Source of the DNA: Dreissena polymorpha
Taxonomy: Eukaryota; Mollusca; Bivalvia; Myida; Dreissenidae
Reading direction: 5' to 3'
DNA length: 64,000 nucleotides
Assembly: GCF_020536995.1 (NCBI RefSeq)
Contig: NC_068359.1
Coordinates: forward strand, 73,417,444 to 73,481,443
Positions 47,735 to 59,061 of the stretch are shown here, one piece after another; the stretch's first letter is position 1, and the number at the start of each line of letters is the position of its first letter. The notes below the pieces were generated by a model. The model had not been told where the DNA came from. It saw nothing but the letters and a program-made list of their open reading frames with translations, and did no database searches. The translations under genes and the position numbers were made by a program.

Positions 47735-48305
47735 AGCAAGCGTAATTAAATATATGGTACATAATATAAATACATATAATAAAAAATGAGTCATACATTG
47801 CTATTTAACCCGTATTATGCTTTTATATAATAGAAGTTATTACATGTTGCAAAAATTAGATAATTATAATAGAAAGTAATTATATATTAAAAAAAAAACA
47901 GAAAATACACCGGTATTTTGGCCGGAAAGTGTAATTAAATAGATGGTACATAATATAAATGCATATAATAAAAAAATGAGTCATACATTGCTATATATCC
48001 CGTATTATGTTTTTATATAATAGAAGTTATTACATGATGCAAAAATTAGATAATTATAATAGAAAGTAATTACATATTTAAAAAAGAAAACAGGGCATAC
48101 ACCTGTATTTTGGCCGGAAAGTGTAATTATATATTTGATACATAATATAAATACATATAATAAAAATAATAAAAATACTTTATAATAAAAAGTGTAATTA
48201 AATATATGGTACACAATATAAATACATAACATATAATTAAAAAATGAGTCATACATCGCTATTTATCCCGTATTATGTTTTTATATAATAGAATTTATTA
48301 CATGT
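47735..48305 (+). repeat. About 195 bp tandem repeat, three units
   Basis: Units starting near 47735, 47931 and 48124 share GTGTAATTAAATAnATGGTAC, AATGAGTCATACATTGCTAT and CCCGTATTATGTTTTTATAT. The third runs straight into the 3' end of the PHD-finger ORF. Units one and two are closer to each other than to the third. Confidence 0.8.
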
Positions 48306-48519
48306 TGCAATTTGGGCAAACAAATTGCACATCAACATTGGAAATGTCCGATGGTGCATGAACACATTGCTTGTGAAACCAGTTTGAGCATTTGTCGCAT
48401 TGAACTTGATCTCCTACAAATGATGGTAAATTACATATACAATATAAATCAATTGTTATTGACTTGGATTTATTTTTGCGTCGAACACTAATAGTTTTAC
48501 GAAAGAACGAAACTGCCAA
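48298..48519 (-). CDS. PHD-finger exon (73 codons), C-terminal
   Basis: Role: PHD fingers bind histone tails or act as zinc modules in transposon proteins. Seen: after a basic stretch (RKTISVRRKNKSKS) the frame reads IDLYCICNLPSF, QCDKCSNWFHKQCVHAPS and VQFVCPNCNM. Zinc ligands Cys27, Cys29, Cys41, Cys44, His49, Cys52, Cys68 and Cys71 give a complete C4HC3 set, with the conserved Trp47. The stop follows three residues after the last Cys. The apparent ATG lies in degenerate minisatellite; a possible acceptor (tttggcag) just upstream suggests this is a last exon of a longer protein that I cannot find. The stop codon lies in the tandem repeat of 47735-48305. A transposon ORF or a host fragment are both possible. 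Confidence 0.6.
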   Translation of the reverse strand: MAVSFFRKTISVRRKNKSKSITIDLYCICNLPSFVGDQVQCDKCSNWFHKQCVHAPSDISNVDVQFVCPNCNM

Positions 48520-48526
48520 ACAAATC

Positions 48527-48790
48527 TGTAAAGAGCGGATACTATAGACAAAGAAGGATTATCGGAAAGAGCGGATGATATGAACAAAGAAGGAAACAGC
48601 GGATGATATGTACAAAGAACGAAACTGCGGATGATATATACAAAGAAGGAAACTGCGGACAATATGAATAATTAATAAATCTACGGATGATATATACAAA
48701 GAAGGGATTTGCGGATAATATATACAAAGAACGAAACTGCGGATGATATGTACAAAGAAGGAAACTGCGGATAATATATAGAAATATGGA
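48527..48790 (+). repeat. GCGGATGATATGNACAAAGAAGG minisatellite
   Basis: About eight imperfect units of 24-32 bp: GCGGATGATATGAACAAAGA then AGGAAACT. Long minus frames here encode only the repeat. Confidence 0.85.
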
Positions 48791-49020
48791 CCATTAAATA
48801 AATAATAAATAATAATGATCTGATGCAAATAAAGAAGTAAGCTTCGGATTATGTGTACAAAACTATCACTATAGAAACGCACTTTAAATAAATAATAATA
48901 ATCTGATGCAAATAAAAAAAACACTGTGTAATGCTCACTATACTATAGATATGCTGTAAAGGTTTGTAAAAAAGCTGGATGATTTTGAAATATATACACG
49001 CAGTCGACATTTACTCTATC
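48791..49020. other. No feature
   Basis: AT-rich, with GATCTGATGCAAATAAA repeated twice (near 48818 and 48900). Confidence 0.4.
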
Positions 49021-49265
49021 ATTACAGCTGGTAAAAGGTGTGACATGTGGTTTTGATCATATACTTGTTAATGTAAATTAAAGGTACAACTGACTGACGA
49101 CCATTACAGTTTGTTAAAGGTGTGACCTGTGGCATTGAGCATATACTTGTTAATGGAACTTAAACGGTACAACTTACTGACAATCATTACTGTTTGTTAA
49201 AGGTGTGATATGCGGCTTTAATCATAAAAATGTTAATGAAAATTAAAGGTAAAACTGTCAATCAT
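49021..49265 (+). repeat. About 82 bp tandem repeat, three units
   Basis: Units start ATTACAG or ATTACTG at 49021, 49103 and 49186 and share GTTAAAGGTGTGAC and ATATACTTGTTAATG. Confidence 0.8.
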
Positions 49266-50364
49266 TATAGCAGATTACAACAAATCCAAGTATCAATCTG
49301 TGAACAATTACAAACGTTTAACAGACATGGTACCTTAATAAAATAATAAAAGTTGATTTGTTGAGTGTTTGTCTACAGTTGCTTCTAAACAAATTAATTG
49401 TTCCTTACTTATTAACTTGTAAGTTGTAAGACTTGGATGATCAAACAAAATTATCAATAAGCCATGCATTTTGGTGGAAATGTGAGAAAAACATCGAATT
49501 AATTATTTCATTTATAAGTGAACATATGAATTCGATTACATCGACATATTGTGAATGCCGGTTTTTTTACTTAATTAGAACGGAAAGAAACTTAAATTAA
49601 AACAACGACAAATATATTATACTTTTTTTTATTTCATGAAGTTTACATATTCATATTTGCTGCACATAATTCATACAGCGTTTATGTACTTTTACTTGCA
49701 TGTGCAATTAGTGAAGATGTCATTAGAAAATATTTCCTTTGAAATTTGTTAAGTTTAATATTTTCGTTATCTCATTCATGTATTGGTAAAAACCGTTATG
49801 CTACGCTTTAATGATCTGGGTGACTTGTTCTCAAGATTATTATCAGCTTATCAACAATTAGTTTAAAATAACATGCCAATTTCTTGTGTACTAGAAGCAA
49901 TCGATAATCGATAATGCGCTAAATAGCTTCAATAAGGACACTAAGGGTGCGTATTAATAATAACAATAGGGAGTTTTAACAGTTGTTGTTTACTTTTTCC
50001 AGAAAAAAAGACAATAACGATGCAGATATTTTATTATTATGTTTATTTTCTCCTTTATAAATGACCCTTATCACACAATGATTTCATCTATACTTCGGAA
50101 AACATAAAATTAACCCAAGACACATATATATATAAATGATGCTTTTGTGGATAAAAATGTAATTCATTTTATAAATCTAACATTACTGATGTGTTTATTA
50201 TCAATAAAGTAATGTCTATTAAAATTGGATGTGCAATAAAACTTGGTTTTACAAAAAAATAATAATCTTATCATCCTTTTTCATTGAATCATAGCCAAAC
50301 ATATTTTAAATACTAATTCTTGTTAGCCAGTCACACCATTCAGTGTACTATGGCATATTGCCGT
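49266..50364. other. Non-coding, no feature found
   Basis: AT-rich, no coding frame or long repeat seen. Confidence 0.45.
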
Positions 50365-50872
50365 CTTTGTTTATCATGTCCACAGTTTCCTTATTTGTTC
50401 ATATCATCCGCAGATTCATAATGTCCGCAAATTTAAAAATTATTCATATATCTGCAAATCCCTTCTTTGTTTATATCATCCGCTGTTTCCTTCTTTGTTC
50501 ATATCATTCGCTCTTTCCGATAATCCTTCTGTGTCTATATTATCCGCTCTTTACTATATACCCTATATCAAATATATCATCCGCAGATTCCTTCTTTGTA
50601 TATATCATCCGCAGCTTCCTTCTTTGTTCATATCATCCGCTCTTTCCGATCATCCTTCTTTGTCTATATTACCCGCTCTTTACTATATACCCTATATCAA
50701 ATATATCATCCGCAGATTCCTTCTTTGTATTTATCATCCGCAGTTTCCTTCTTTGTTCATATCATCCGCTCTTTCCGATAATCCTTCTTTGTCTATATTA
50801 TCCGCTCTTTACTTTATACGCTATATCATCCCTCCGCTCTTTTATACGCCTTTTAGTACGTGCCGTCATACT
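50365..50872 (-). repeat. GCGGATGATAT repeat block, right end, two larger units
   Basis: On minus, units as in 48527-48790. The stretch with TTACTATATACCCTATATCA occurs twice about 145 bp apart and a variant a third time, so short units are arranged in a higher-order repeat. It ends with CGCCTTTTAGTACG, inverse of the block at 42437. Confidence 0.8.
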
Positions 50873-51795
50873 CGACTGAAAGATAAGACAACTCTTTAAT
50901 GAGCGTCATCGAACGCTGTGGATTTTAATTTCATTTTCTTGTGTCTTAAAAATGCGCGAATGTCTATTTCGTTTATGCTGATAATGCATAACAAAATATG
51001 ATATCTGTATGAATATTCCATTTACGCTTTGTGGACTTAAATAAGAGAAATTAATTTGGATCTACAATGCAGCAATATCGGACAGGATATAAGTTCGGAC
51101 ACCACGGATTACGCCGAGTATTTTCACACTTTAATTTATATTGAAATATCTGAGACAGATGACAAATTTGTTGACAGCAGGGGTTAAATGTATACTTTGC
51201 TATTTAAACATGTTTTCATCGTTTTGATCGTCCTGTCAAAACTGTGAACTAATATGACACTGTCTACTTCCCTGTGTGGTTTGACATCAAAGGAAGAAAG
51301 ATACGTTAATGTTTTCTATGTTCAGGCGTCTCTCATGATAATTAAACTAAGATCATTAAGTAGTTAAAATGTTGTTGTTTTAAAAACAAAATCTCGAACT
51401 AAGTCAAAGAATGTAAGTATTCAAATCAATTATGTTTAAATTTACCAATATTCAAAGTGAACAGATAATGTTAAATCTCGACAACTCTTACCATTTTCCC
51501 ATTACTAACGCCTCCCAACACCTCTTAAGCTGACGATGTTTGAAAACGTTGAGTTAAAATGAGAATTTACTCATGATGAATAAGTTAACATCGTACATCT
51601 TAAGGTTTTCATTAAATTAAACAGCTATTTAGAAATAATATGCTGATTGTGTTTAACAATAAAGATGCAACTAAAGCTTACTCTGCTGCAAACTTCCTAA
51701 AACATTGAAAGGGTTAACTAGTTTTGTTATGCATACACCAAATGGTGATAGCTTTTGAAATCGTTGCTTAGTTTTATTATTTATTTCAAATACAG
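50873..51795. other. Upstream region of the Harbinger transposase, no gene
   Basis: No TIR of Harbinger type found. 51530-51730 shares phrases (GAATTTACTCATGATGA, CTGCTGCAAACTTCCT, GAAAGGGTTAAC) with the MITE at 56436-56651. Confidence 0.4.
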
Positions 51796-52676
51796 GAATG
51801 CCATTACATTCGCCACGCCTGGACATGCTAACAGAATTAACAGACCACGAAATAATAAAAAGATACAGACTGAATAAAGCAGGCATAAATTATCTAGAGA
51901 GGATGATAGGGGCAACTTTAAGTCCCCGTACGGCCAGACATAAAAGCCCGTCTGCTCTTGAATTTTTTTTTTGATAATGTTACGTTATCTTGCCTCTGGA
52001 GAATTCCAAATAAATGATGGAGACCTTCATCAGGTCAGTCAGTCAACGGTTTCAAAAGTAATAAGTGAGGTTCTTCAAGAACTAACATCATCAGACATGG
52101 TCCGGGAGCATATACGTTTCCCAACATCTGTGCATGACCTGGATACACAAGTGGCTAAATTTGCTGGTGTTACAAATTTCCCAAAAGTTATGAGTGTGAT
52201 TGACTGCACTCATGTGAGAATCCTGGCTCCCTCTTTGGAAGAGGAAATTTATGTGAATAGAAAAGGTTTTCTCAGTATAAATGCCCAGCTTGTATTTGAT
52301 GCTTTTGACACAATCATAGTGTTGTTGCGAGGTGGCCAGGATACTCACATGATAGCCGGATTTTACAAAATAGTGGGGTTAGACAGCTGTTTGAGGAGGG
52401 AATCATCCCCGTCAGGTATCACCTACTTGGAGATAGTGGTTATCCCTCTCGAAGATGGCTGCTTACCCCATACGCAAACCCTCAAGCAGGACAACAAACC
52501 CGGTACAACAGGTAATATTATATTTATATTGCCATGTATAGGATATCACATTTATGTTGCCCATAAAGAGAATGACACACACATTTAAATTGTAAAACTT
52601 TTAATAACATAAGGAAAATAAATCTTGAGCCTATAACTCTGAAATTTCATAACAGTAAATAACAAGATTGCCAAAC

Positions 52677-52917
52677 TGACTAACTAATGGGGTTGTTTAC
52701 CCTCGGGACTTCGGTTAATAAACCATTGCCCGAGCACACTGCTTAACATAAAACTCTGGATAAAAAGTTCGAAAACGGCCATAAAATGACAGCCCGATTT
52801 TACTTGGCTGTACCATTGATATAAATAAAAAACTTTGCAGTGTTGGTGCGGTGCCTTAATAAAAATCTATTGGTTTAAAAATATCTATACTTATTCAAGA
52901 AGCGTTAAAAACGCAGT
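52677..52917 (-). mobile_element. About 250 bp MITE, copy A
   Basis: Starts GACTAACTAATGGGGTTGTT with TACCCTCGGGACTTCGG; reverse complement of copy B at 53777-54033. Lies in the intron of the transposase gene. Confidence 0.65.
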
Positions 52918-53479
52918 ACTTAATAAAATTAATAATCAATGTCTAGCCTAAAGCTGTAAGAAAGCGGTGTTTCCAAACGGTCACCTTTATAGGGCCACAT
53001 AAAAATAAGGGTAAAACAATGTGCTTTACAGCTAAAAATGTGACAAAACAACTAAATTTGTACAAAAAGTTCATTATTTACAATATGTACAGTACTATAT
53101 GCGTTTATATATTTAAATTACAAGTTGCCACCCTGGAGGGTTGAAAGAAGAAGAGATTTTGGAAGTGTAGGCCGGTGTGAGTGGGGGAAAAAAGCCAGCA
53201 GGGATGATGTCACTCAGTTGAACTAAGGGAGGTAATTGTGGGGATGGAGTCTACAACGGTTGTTTCTCCAGGACCAGAAGGAGTGCACGGTAAATGAAAA
53301 ATAGTTTGCATACAATTGAAGGAAAATTGGAAAAAGGTATGGTGTAAAATGGTCAAAAAAGACCAAATATTACCTAGATGCAGTAAAACAAACCCCAAAT
53401 GCTCTAACCCAACCAATATTATTTATATATTGGTGATAACAATGGAGGAAATAGTACTTAAGTGCCAAACTGTCACAAG

Positions 53480-54394
53480 ATACGCCCATTAAAAGGTTTA
53501 GGACAACTAGATAACTTTACCATGACCCATTTTTGAACTTGACATATCATCTAGACACCACTTCTGACAAAATTTGTTGAAGATCGGATGAAAACTACTT
53601 CAATTAGATAGTGGACACCATGCTACATGCTTGAAATGCACTAAGTGACCTCGTGACCTAGTTTTTGAACCGGCATGAACCATATTGGAACTTGACCTAG
53701 ATATCATATTGATACAACTTCTGACCAAATTTGTTGGAGATGGGATTTATACTGCTTCAATTAGATAGTGGACACCAATACAAACGACGCTTTTTAACAG
53801 CGTTAGGCTCAGCCAATGTAAAGCTATTTTTAAATTACCAGGTTTTTATTAAAGCACCGCACCAACACTGCAAAGTTTTTTATTTGTATCAATGGTACAG
53901 CCCAGTAAAATCGGGCTGTCCATTTTATGGCCGTTTTCGACCTTTTAATGTAGAGTTTTATATGTTAAGCAGTGTGCTCGGGCAATGGTTTATTAACCGA
54001 AGTCCCGAGGGTAAACAACCCCATAAGTCAGTCAGTGGACACCATGCTACATGCTTTAAATGCACTAAGTGACCTCGTGACCTAGTTTTTGACCCGGCAT
54101 GAACCATATTGGAACTTGACCTAGATATCATATAGACACAACTTCTGACCAAAATCTGGTGGAGATCAGATTAAAACTACTTCAATTAGAGAGCAGACAC
54201 CATGCTAAATCCTTGAAATGCACTAACAGATCATGTGACCTAGTTTTTGACCCAGCGTGACCCATATTCCAACTTGACCTAGATATTGTCTAGTGAAACT
54301 TCTGACCAAGTTCGGTGAAGAGAGCGGATACTGCCTTGGACGCCGCCGCAAAGGGTGATTTTATAATACGTCCCGTTTTGAAAACGGGCGTATA
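53480..54394 (+). repeat. About 175 bp tandem repeat with TACGCCC / GGGCGTA ends
   Basis: Three to four units with GACCTAGTTTTTGACCCGGC, ATTGGAACTTGACCTAGATA and CACCATGCTACATGCTT. The edges read ATACGCCCATTAAAAGG and AAACGGGCGTATAAT, which are inverse. Recalled as a common bivalve repeat. Interrupted at 53777-54033 by copy B of the small element. Confidence 0.7.
53777..54033 (+). mobile_element. 257 bp MITE, copy B, with 10 bp target duplication
   Basis: Interrupts the tandem repeat; AGTGGACACC stands on both sides (53767-53776 and 54034-54043). Contains GCACCGCACCAACACTGCAA and CCGAAGTCCCGAGGGTAAAC. No clear TIR within one copy. Confidence 0.8.
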
Positions 54395-55227
54395 ATAATT
54401 AAGTTATTCTATTCAATAACAAACCAATTAATTGTGTTACAAGGAAGAATGTCAAGCTCAGTCATTGCATCTCTAACAAATTCGTCACATTGTAGCAAAA
54501 GAATATCTTGCTTAAAGAAAGTACATTCAAATACAGTGAAAATGCTTAATGTTCAACTTCAAAGTATAGAACTTCTTTATTTTAGAGCATACAAAATAAC
54601 TAGACCATAAGTAGAAAGGGGCATAGGGCAACTGAAAAGGAGATTTGGTATTTTTCATGGAGAAATCCGTATGAAACCAGAAAAGGCTTGCAGGTAGTTT
54701 CCTTATAATTCACCTATTACTTATTTGTACCTTTATCAAAAACAATTATTTTTGTAAACAAAATCTTTGAACATTTAAATAACTCCTTGTACAATGCAAC
54801 TTTCTGACAAATTGACTAATAATAAAACTACAATCAGGCCCTATGAAATTCACAATATGTAATTATAACCATACATCATATCATTGATGTAGATAAAAAG
54901 TGTCAACTTATAAGGCTGCATTTTTCTCAATTGAAACCAAAAACTTTTACCCTTATCGATTACTAATAATTAGGCTAATAACGAGATTTGTCTAAATTTT
55001 GTCTTGTTTGGTAATAGGTTAACATATTCCAATATTTCATGATCAGGGTAATAACAGCGTGTGCTGTATTGCACAATATTTGCAAAAGGCAAAATATTCC
55101 TCTACCAGATGTTGAAATGGAGGAAAATGATGATAACCAGCCTGAACTCAACCAGCCAGACCCCATGGAAAATGGCCCACAAATGGGACTTAGATACAGG
55201 GACTTATTTGTTAATACTTATTTTTGA

Positions 55228-56274
55228 AAAAAAGGTTAATTGCATTAAATTTCCCATATCCCTTTGAAAATTAATTTCAAAATTCAGAACATCATGGAAC
55301 TATATAAAAACATACAAAACTTACTGGAGGATAAAGCTAAATTGCTCATTTTGAACAACTTCTCTTTATTCCACAATGATTTTTAGAGTAGTTTGCAAAA
55401 GTCATAAAATGTCATTTTGGTACTGGCCTTATTTTGATATAAGCAAAAATGTGTCAACTAGAGTAAACAAAACTTGACAGACAGATATACACCAGGACAT
55501 GTAGACTGACATACTATGGCAACTTCAGTATCACAAAAGCACACCTTCAGCAAAATACAGTCAATATTGTTTTAAACTTTAAACAACCTCTCTAAACCAT
55601 GGCATGAATGCCTGTAAAACTAGGTGACATCTTAACACAGGATGCTAAACATGCGGTAAGCTCCTATCGGAGCTTTCTACATGACTAGCATCCTGTATTA
55701 AGCTGCCATCTGTCTTATAGAACACCTTTTGGAGGTCTTGAAGATGGTCGTTTAATACAAGATTGTCTGTATGCTTCTTGTGAGCTGAAAGCATATTTTA
55801 ATGATAGATAACATTCATATGACAAGTCAGTAGCTATCACAAGTCAGTAGCATAATATTCTCTATACATCTCATGGCAAACAAACACATATTCTGTATTT
55901 ATTTTATGCTTTCCGGTTGTTTATAGAGAAATATATTAGTGAATTAAAACTGATATTTCATTGTTTTAAACAGTGAAAAATAAAGTGAAAAATAACGATA
56001 TTTTTCACTATTGTTCTGTGAATTGACGTTATTTTTTTTTTACCAAATTACGGTATAAATCCAGCGAAATTATCCAATTAAACTCTTGCAATGTAAAAAA
56101 ACAACAGATATCTAAAAAAGCATAAAATAAAAAGAAAATTTGTTGGATTGAATGATATATTTATTTTATTTCACTTATGATCATAAAAAATACATATTTT
56201 CACTCGTGGCTGTATTATATGATCACTCGTGAAACAAAATCGATACTCCACCGAATCCAACAAATATCTTCCAT
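55228..56274. other. Spacer between convergent Harbinger genes
   Basis: No gene. 55640-55690 has a short inverted motif (ACAGGATGCTAAACATGCGG against CTAGCATCCTGTATTAAG). Confidence 0.4.
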
Positions 56275-59061
56275 TTACTGTTCAACAAGCTTCCTTTTGT
56301 AGTATTTTATTTGAAGTTTTAGTTTTTCTTCCTTCAATGCTTCAAGTTTCCTGTGACATTTGCATGCACAGCATATGACAGCTATTGTGCTGAAAAAAAG
56401 AAGAGAGTAATGATTTCCACTGTAAGAAAATGAGTTAACCCTTTTCTAGTACATGTATAAATGCTGTCTAACAATTTTGCAGCCCATGGGAAAATATTAG
56501 AATTTGCTCATCATGAGCAAATTATCTTTTTGTCACTAAGTTTTCAACTTTGATTTAATATCATTACAAGTAATCACAAAGAGTTTGTTTCTTTTGTCTC
56601 AATGCTTCAAAAGGGATCTGCTGCAAACCTCATTAAACAGGGAAAGGTTAAAAAACAAGGAATCTCATCAAAGTAAATCAAAAAAATAATTATACCAAAT
56701 AATGATGAAATAAAAAGAGTGGGTTTGAAGCGAGTTCATTTTTTAATTCTAAGTTATATAAAGGGAAAATAAGTGAACTTTTGTTTAAACTAAATATTGC
56801 ATTAAATGTTGTTTTTATTGATAATATGTTCACATGTATGACATGTATAAAATAAATTTTATGATTCATGTGAAATTAAACTCATTACCCAGCAACACAT
56901 TATGAACTGTCCCTAATTGATAGAGAATATAGACAACAGTTACAATTAATTTGATTTGTTAAGGTAGAAATCATCGTTAGATAAAGAGAAATTGCTCATT
57001 TTTTCAACAATCTTCTTTTTAAACAATTATGTCTAGAGTTTTGCAAGAACTTTTAAAATCTTGATATTGTTAGGTAATGGTTTAAGGCATAATTCTAGAA
57101 AATAAATTGAATTTACACATGTTTCCATCATTTTAGGATGGCAATACCTTTCATTACCTCCTGGTGAATCTCCCAGACTCTCTTTTCCCGGTTGCTGAGG
57201 ACTGCACTCTTTTCCCGGTTGCTGAGGACTGCACACACTGTATGGAAGGAAAGAAAATTACATCATTATTATTTGATAAAAGCTTCATTTAGAATCTTTT
57301 ATCTCTAATGGTTATTAATCTCCTATGTCACTTATGTCAAGGCATTGTTCTCCTTTTTCTGCCTTTATTTACACTTTGTTGGGAAATGAGGTGTTTTTTA
57401 TTGTTATGGGAAAAAGAAAAACTTATTGTTCATTTAAGGAATACTTGTTTTGTTCTAAAGTTATCATCTGTGGTCTATTTCCTCTTAATTTGCATCTAAT
57501 GTAGATCTCTATTGCTATCATTATGAGAAAAGTATACCCTCATTCTCAGTAGTAATGAATTAATTTTTTACCAAACAACACATTTTAAACTGTTCCGAAA
57601 TGAACAGTGTGACCTATGATAGTTTAAATTGTATAACAATATATAGAAAGTATTTTGGAAGGGTAGACATATTTTTTGGATAAGGAGAAATGGCTCACTT
57701 TGTGTAATTTCACATCCCCACAATAATTTATATAGTAATCTGCAATAAACTCATACAATTTTATTATTATTTATTGCTATGGCAACAAGTAGACTAGAAA
57801 TAGTGCTGAAAATGTTTTTTTTTTCTGGATCCTGCGATAACTTTAAAAGTTCTTAATATTTGATCATGAAACTTGGAACATGGATAGATGGCAATATGGA
57901 CATTATGCACGTCATTTCATTTTGTTCCTACGTCAAAAATTGTGGTTGCTATGGAAACAAATAATAAAAATATTCTGACAATGGTGAAATTTCTGACAAT
58001 GGTGGAGCCGGTATGGGACATTTATTGCTCGGCAATAGTCTTGTTGTATTTGTATTCTAACACTTTGAGCATAAATATGTTTAAAAAATAATTACCTTTG
58101 CTGTTTTATCAAGAGCATGGATGAATCCATGTCTTCAGACAGGGCAATTCCTGATAATGTTTGGGATTTTTTCTCCACAACATCAACTACTGATTCAGTC
58201 AAAACTGATAGTTGTGCAGGTTTTGGTCCACCTCCATAAAGGAAATACACGCATGTGAGTATACGTAGGAAAAGTGATAGTGAAATTATTTGGTCCAAGA
58301 TATCTCTTAAATAGTTGTTTTCAAACAGTCCTAAAAGCATTGTGAGAAAAGGAGAAATGGCTCAATATAAGCAATGTCTTCTTATCTCACAATGATTTCT
58401 ACCCTTCCAAAGACTTTGTTTCATATTTTATTATAATTTTAATTATGGTCTACAACCTCTTTCAATTAAGGAAGACCAAAATGTGTAGTATGGTTATGGG
58501 CTTACGATAAAGAGTTAACTGATACATGTAACTAAGTACATTTAAATTTAACAGCCATATTTAGCCCAGTACTTTAAAATTTAACAGTACTTAGCATTAC
58601 TCTTACCTTACAATCTAATTGATAAATATGAGGGTAGCACTTGACAAACAAATCAGGAATACAGGGGTCGTGCATTTGAACCCCAGCTTTTCCAATATTC
58701 TTTACAAAGTTCAAAGAAGTCTATGATAAGACTAATTCCTTTCTCAACTCGTAATAATTGTGTTTCCATGGGAAAAATCAGGAGCAAGGATGGTGTACTT
58801 GTCACTGATATAAGATAATATTTTTTGAAAATGACGTGAACACCTAAATCCAAAAATGCTTGATGAGATAGATTTGACTATGCAATAACGTACCTGTTTT
58901 GTTTGACAGAATAAGGTGCTCTGCAAACAGAGACCTATGAACCTGTACAAGGTTGTCCCACTTTTTGTTGAGGGTTTGCTGGTCCCTAGCGAACTCTGCC
59001 TTCTTATTAAAATGTTCTGTCACAGATCCCCAACACTGCTTTTTGGATACTGATGTTATGG
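56275..59061 (-). CDS. Myb/SANT-like accessory protein of the Harbinger element (5' end not found)
   Basis: Role: in Harbinger elements a Myb-like protein brings the transposase to DNA and nucleus (family knowledge). Exons on minus: 59061-58894, 58231-58096, 57237-57148, 56389-56275; all boundaries are GT/AG and all phases join. Seen: AITSVSKKQCWGSVTEHFNK, LNKKWDNLVQVHRSLFAEHL, ILSNKTG|GGPKPAQLS (the Trp-rich SANT-like fold and the KTGGGP motif), then KSQTLSGIALSEDMDSSMLL, a duplicated 9-residue CSPQQPGKE, and finally CCACKCHRKLEALKEEKLKL QIKYYKRKLVEQ-stop, a leucine-zipper-like tail. No stop or frame change in the four exons. The first exon with the start codon is not identified, so it may be incomplete. 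It is convergent with the broken transposase. Confidence 0.75.
56436..56651. mobile_element. About 215 bp MITE with TTAACCCTTT ends
   Basis: TTAACCCTTTTC on the left and GGAAAGGTTAA on the right. Inside, GAATTTGCTCATCATGAGCA is a palindrome. Ends in TTAA suggest a TTAA-target family such as Kolobok or piggyBac (inference). Confidence 0.55.
57770..58045 (+). repeat. Dispersed repeat around ATGGCAATATGGACATTATG
   Basis: Contains TGCTATGGCAACAAGTAGAC, GGACATTATGCACGTCATTT and GACAATGGTGGAGCCGGTAT. Recalled as a widespread bivalve repeat; it lies in an intron of the Myb-like gene. Confidence 0.5.

Larger units (their letters stand above)
42437..50872. mobile_element. 8.4 kb segment bounded by inverted GCGGATGATAT blocks
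   Basis: Seen: left block CTAAAAGGCGGATAAAAGAG...GATGATATAGC matches, in reverse, the right block ending CGCTCTTTTATACGCCTTTTAG. The segment holds a RecQ pseudogene, the right 4 kb unit (43739-47638), a PHD-finger exon on minus and a further plus-oriented block at 48527-48790. Inference: a DNA element with subterminal repeat arrays into which the 4 kb unit inserted. The alternative is a chance arrangement of a dispersed minisatellite. No target duplication seen. Confidence 0.4.
51796..55227 (+). pseudogene. HARBI1-like: PIF/Harbinger transposase, three exons, broken
   Basis: Role: DDE nuclease that moves Harbinger elements with a Myb-like partner. Exon 1 51796-52511 (tacag|GAATGCC to AACAG|GTAATA), exon 2 54596-54693, exon 3 55047-55227; phases join. 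Seen: IIKRYRLNKAGINYLERMIG, then a frame change at the T run near 51961, LRYLASGEFQINDGDLHQVS, STVSKVISEV, VMSVIDCTHVRI (first Asp), EIYVNRKGFLSINAQLV. After a second frame change near 52325 come RQLFEEGIIP and LLGDSGYPSRRWLLTPYANP (second Asp). Exon 2 has a stop at 54608-54610, then VERGIGQLKRRFGIFHGEIR (Glu). Exon 3 gives VITACAVLHNICKRQN and an acidic tail to a natural stop. At least three breaks, so it is inactive. Intron 1 is expanded by inserted repeats. The Myb-like partner lies downstream on minus. Confidence 0.8.

Noticed and set aside
48456-48924. Overlapping minus frames with FVHIIRSF-type repeats
   Set aside because: They encode only the GCGGATGATAT minisatellite. The same holds for plus frames at 50343-50899.
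53210-53416. Extra exon of the Harbinger accessory gene (TTVVDSIPTITSLSSTE)
   Set aside because: The Ser/Thr/Pro tail resembles linkers in such proteins, but it has no paired splice sites and is far from the other four exons.
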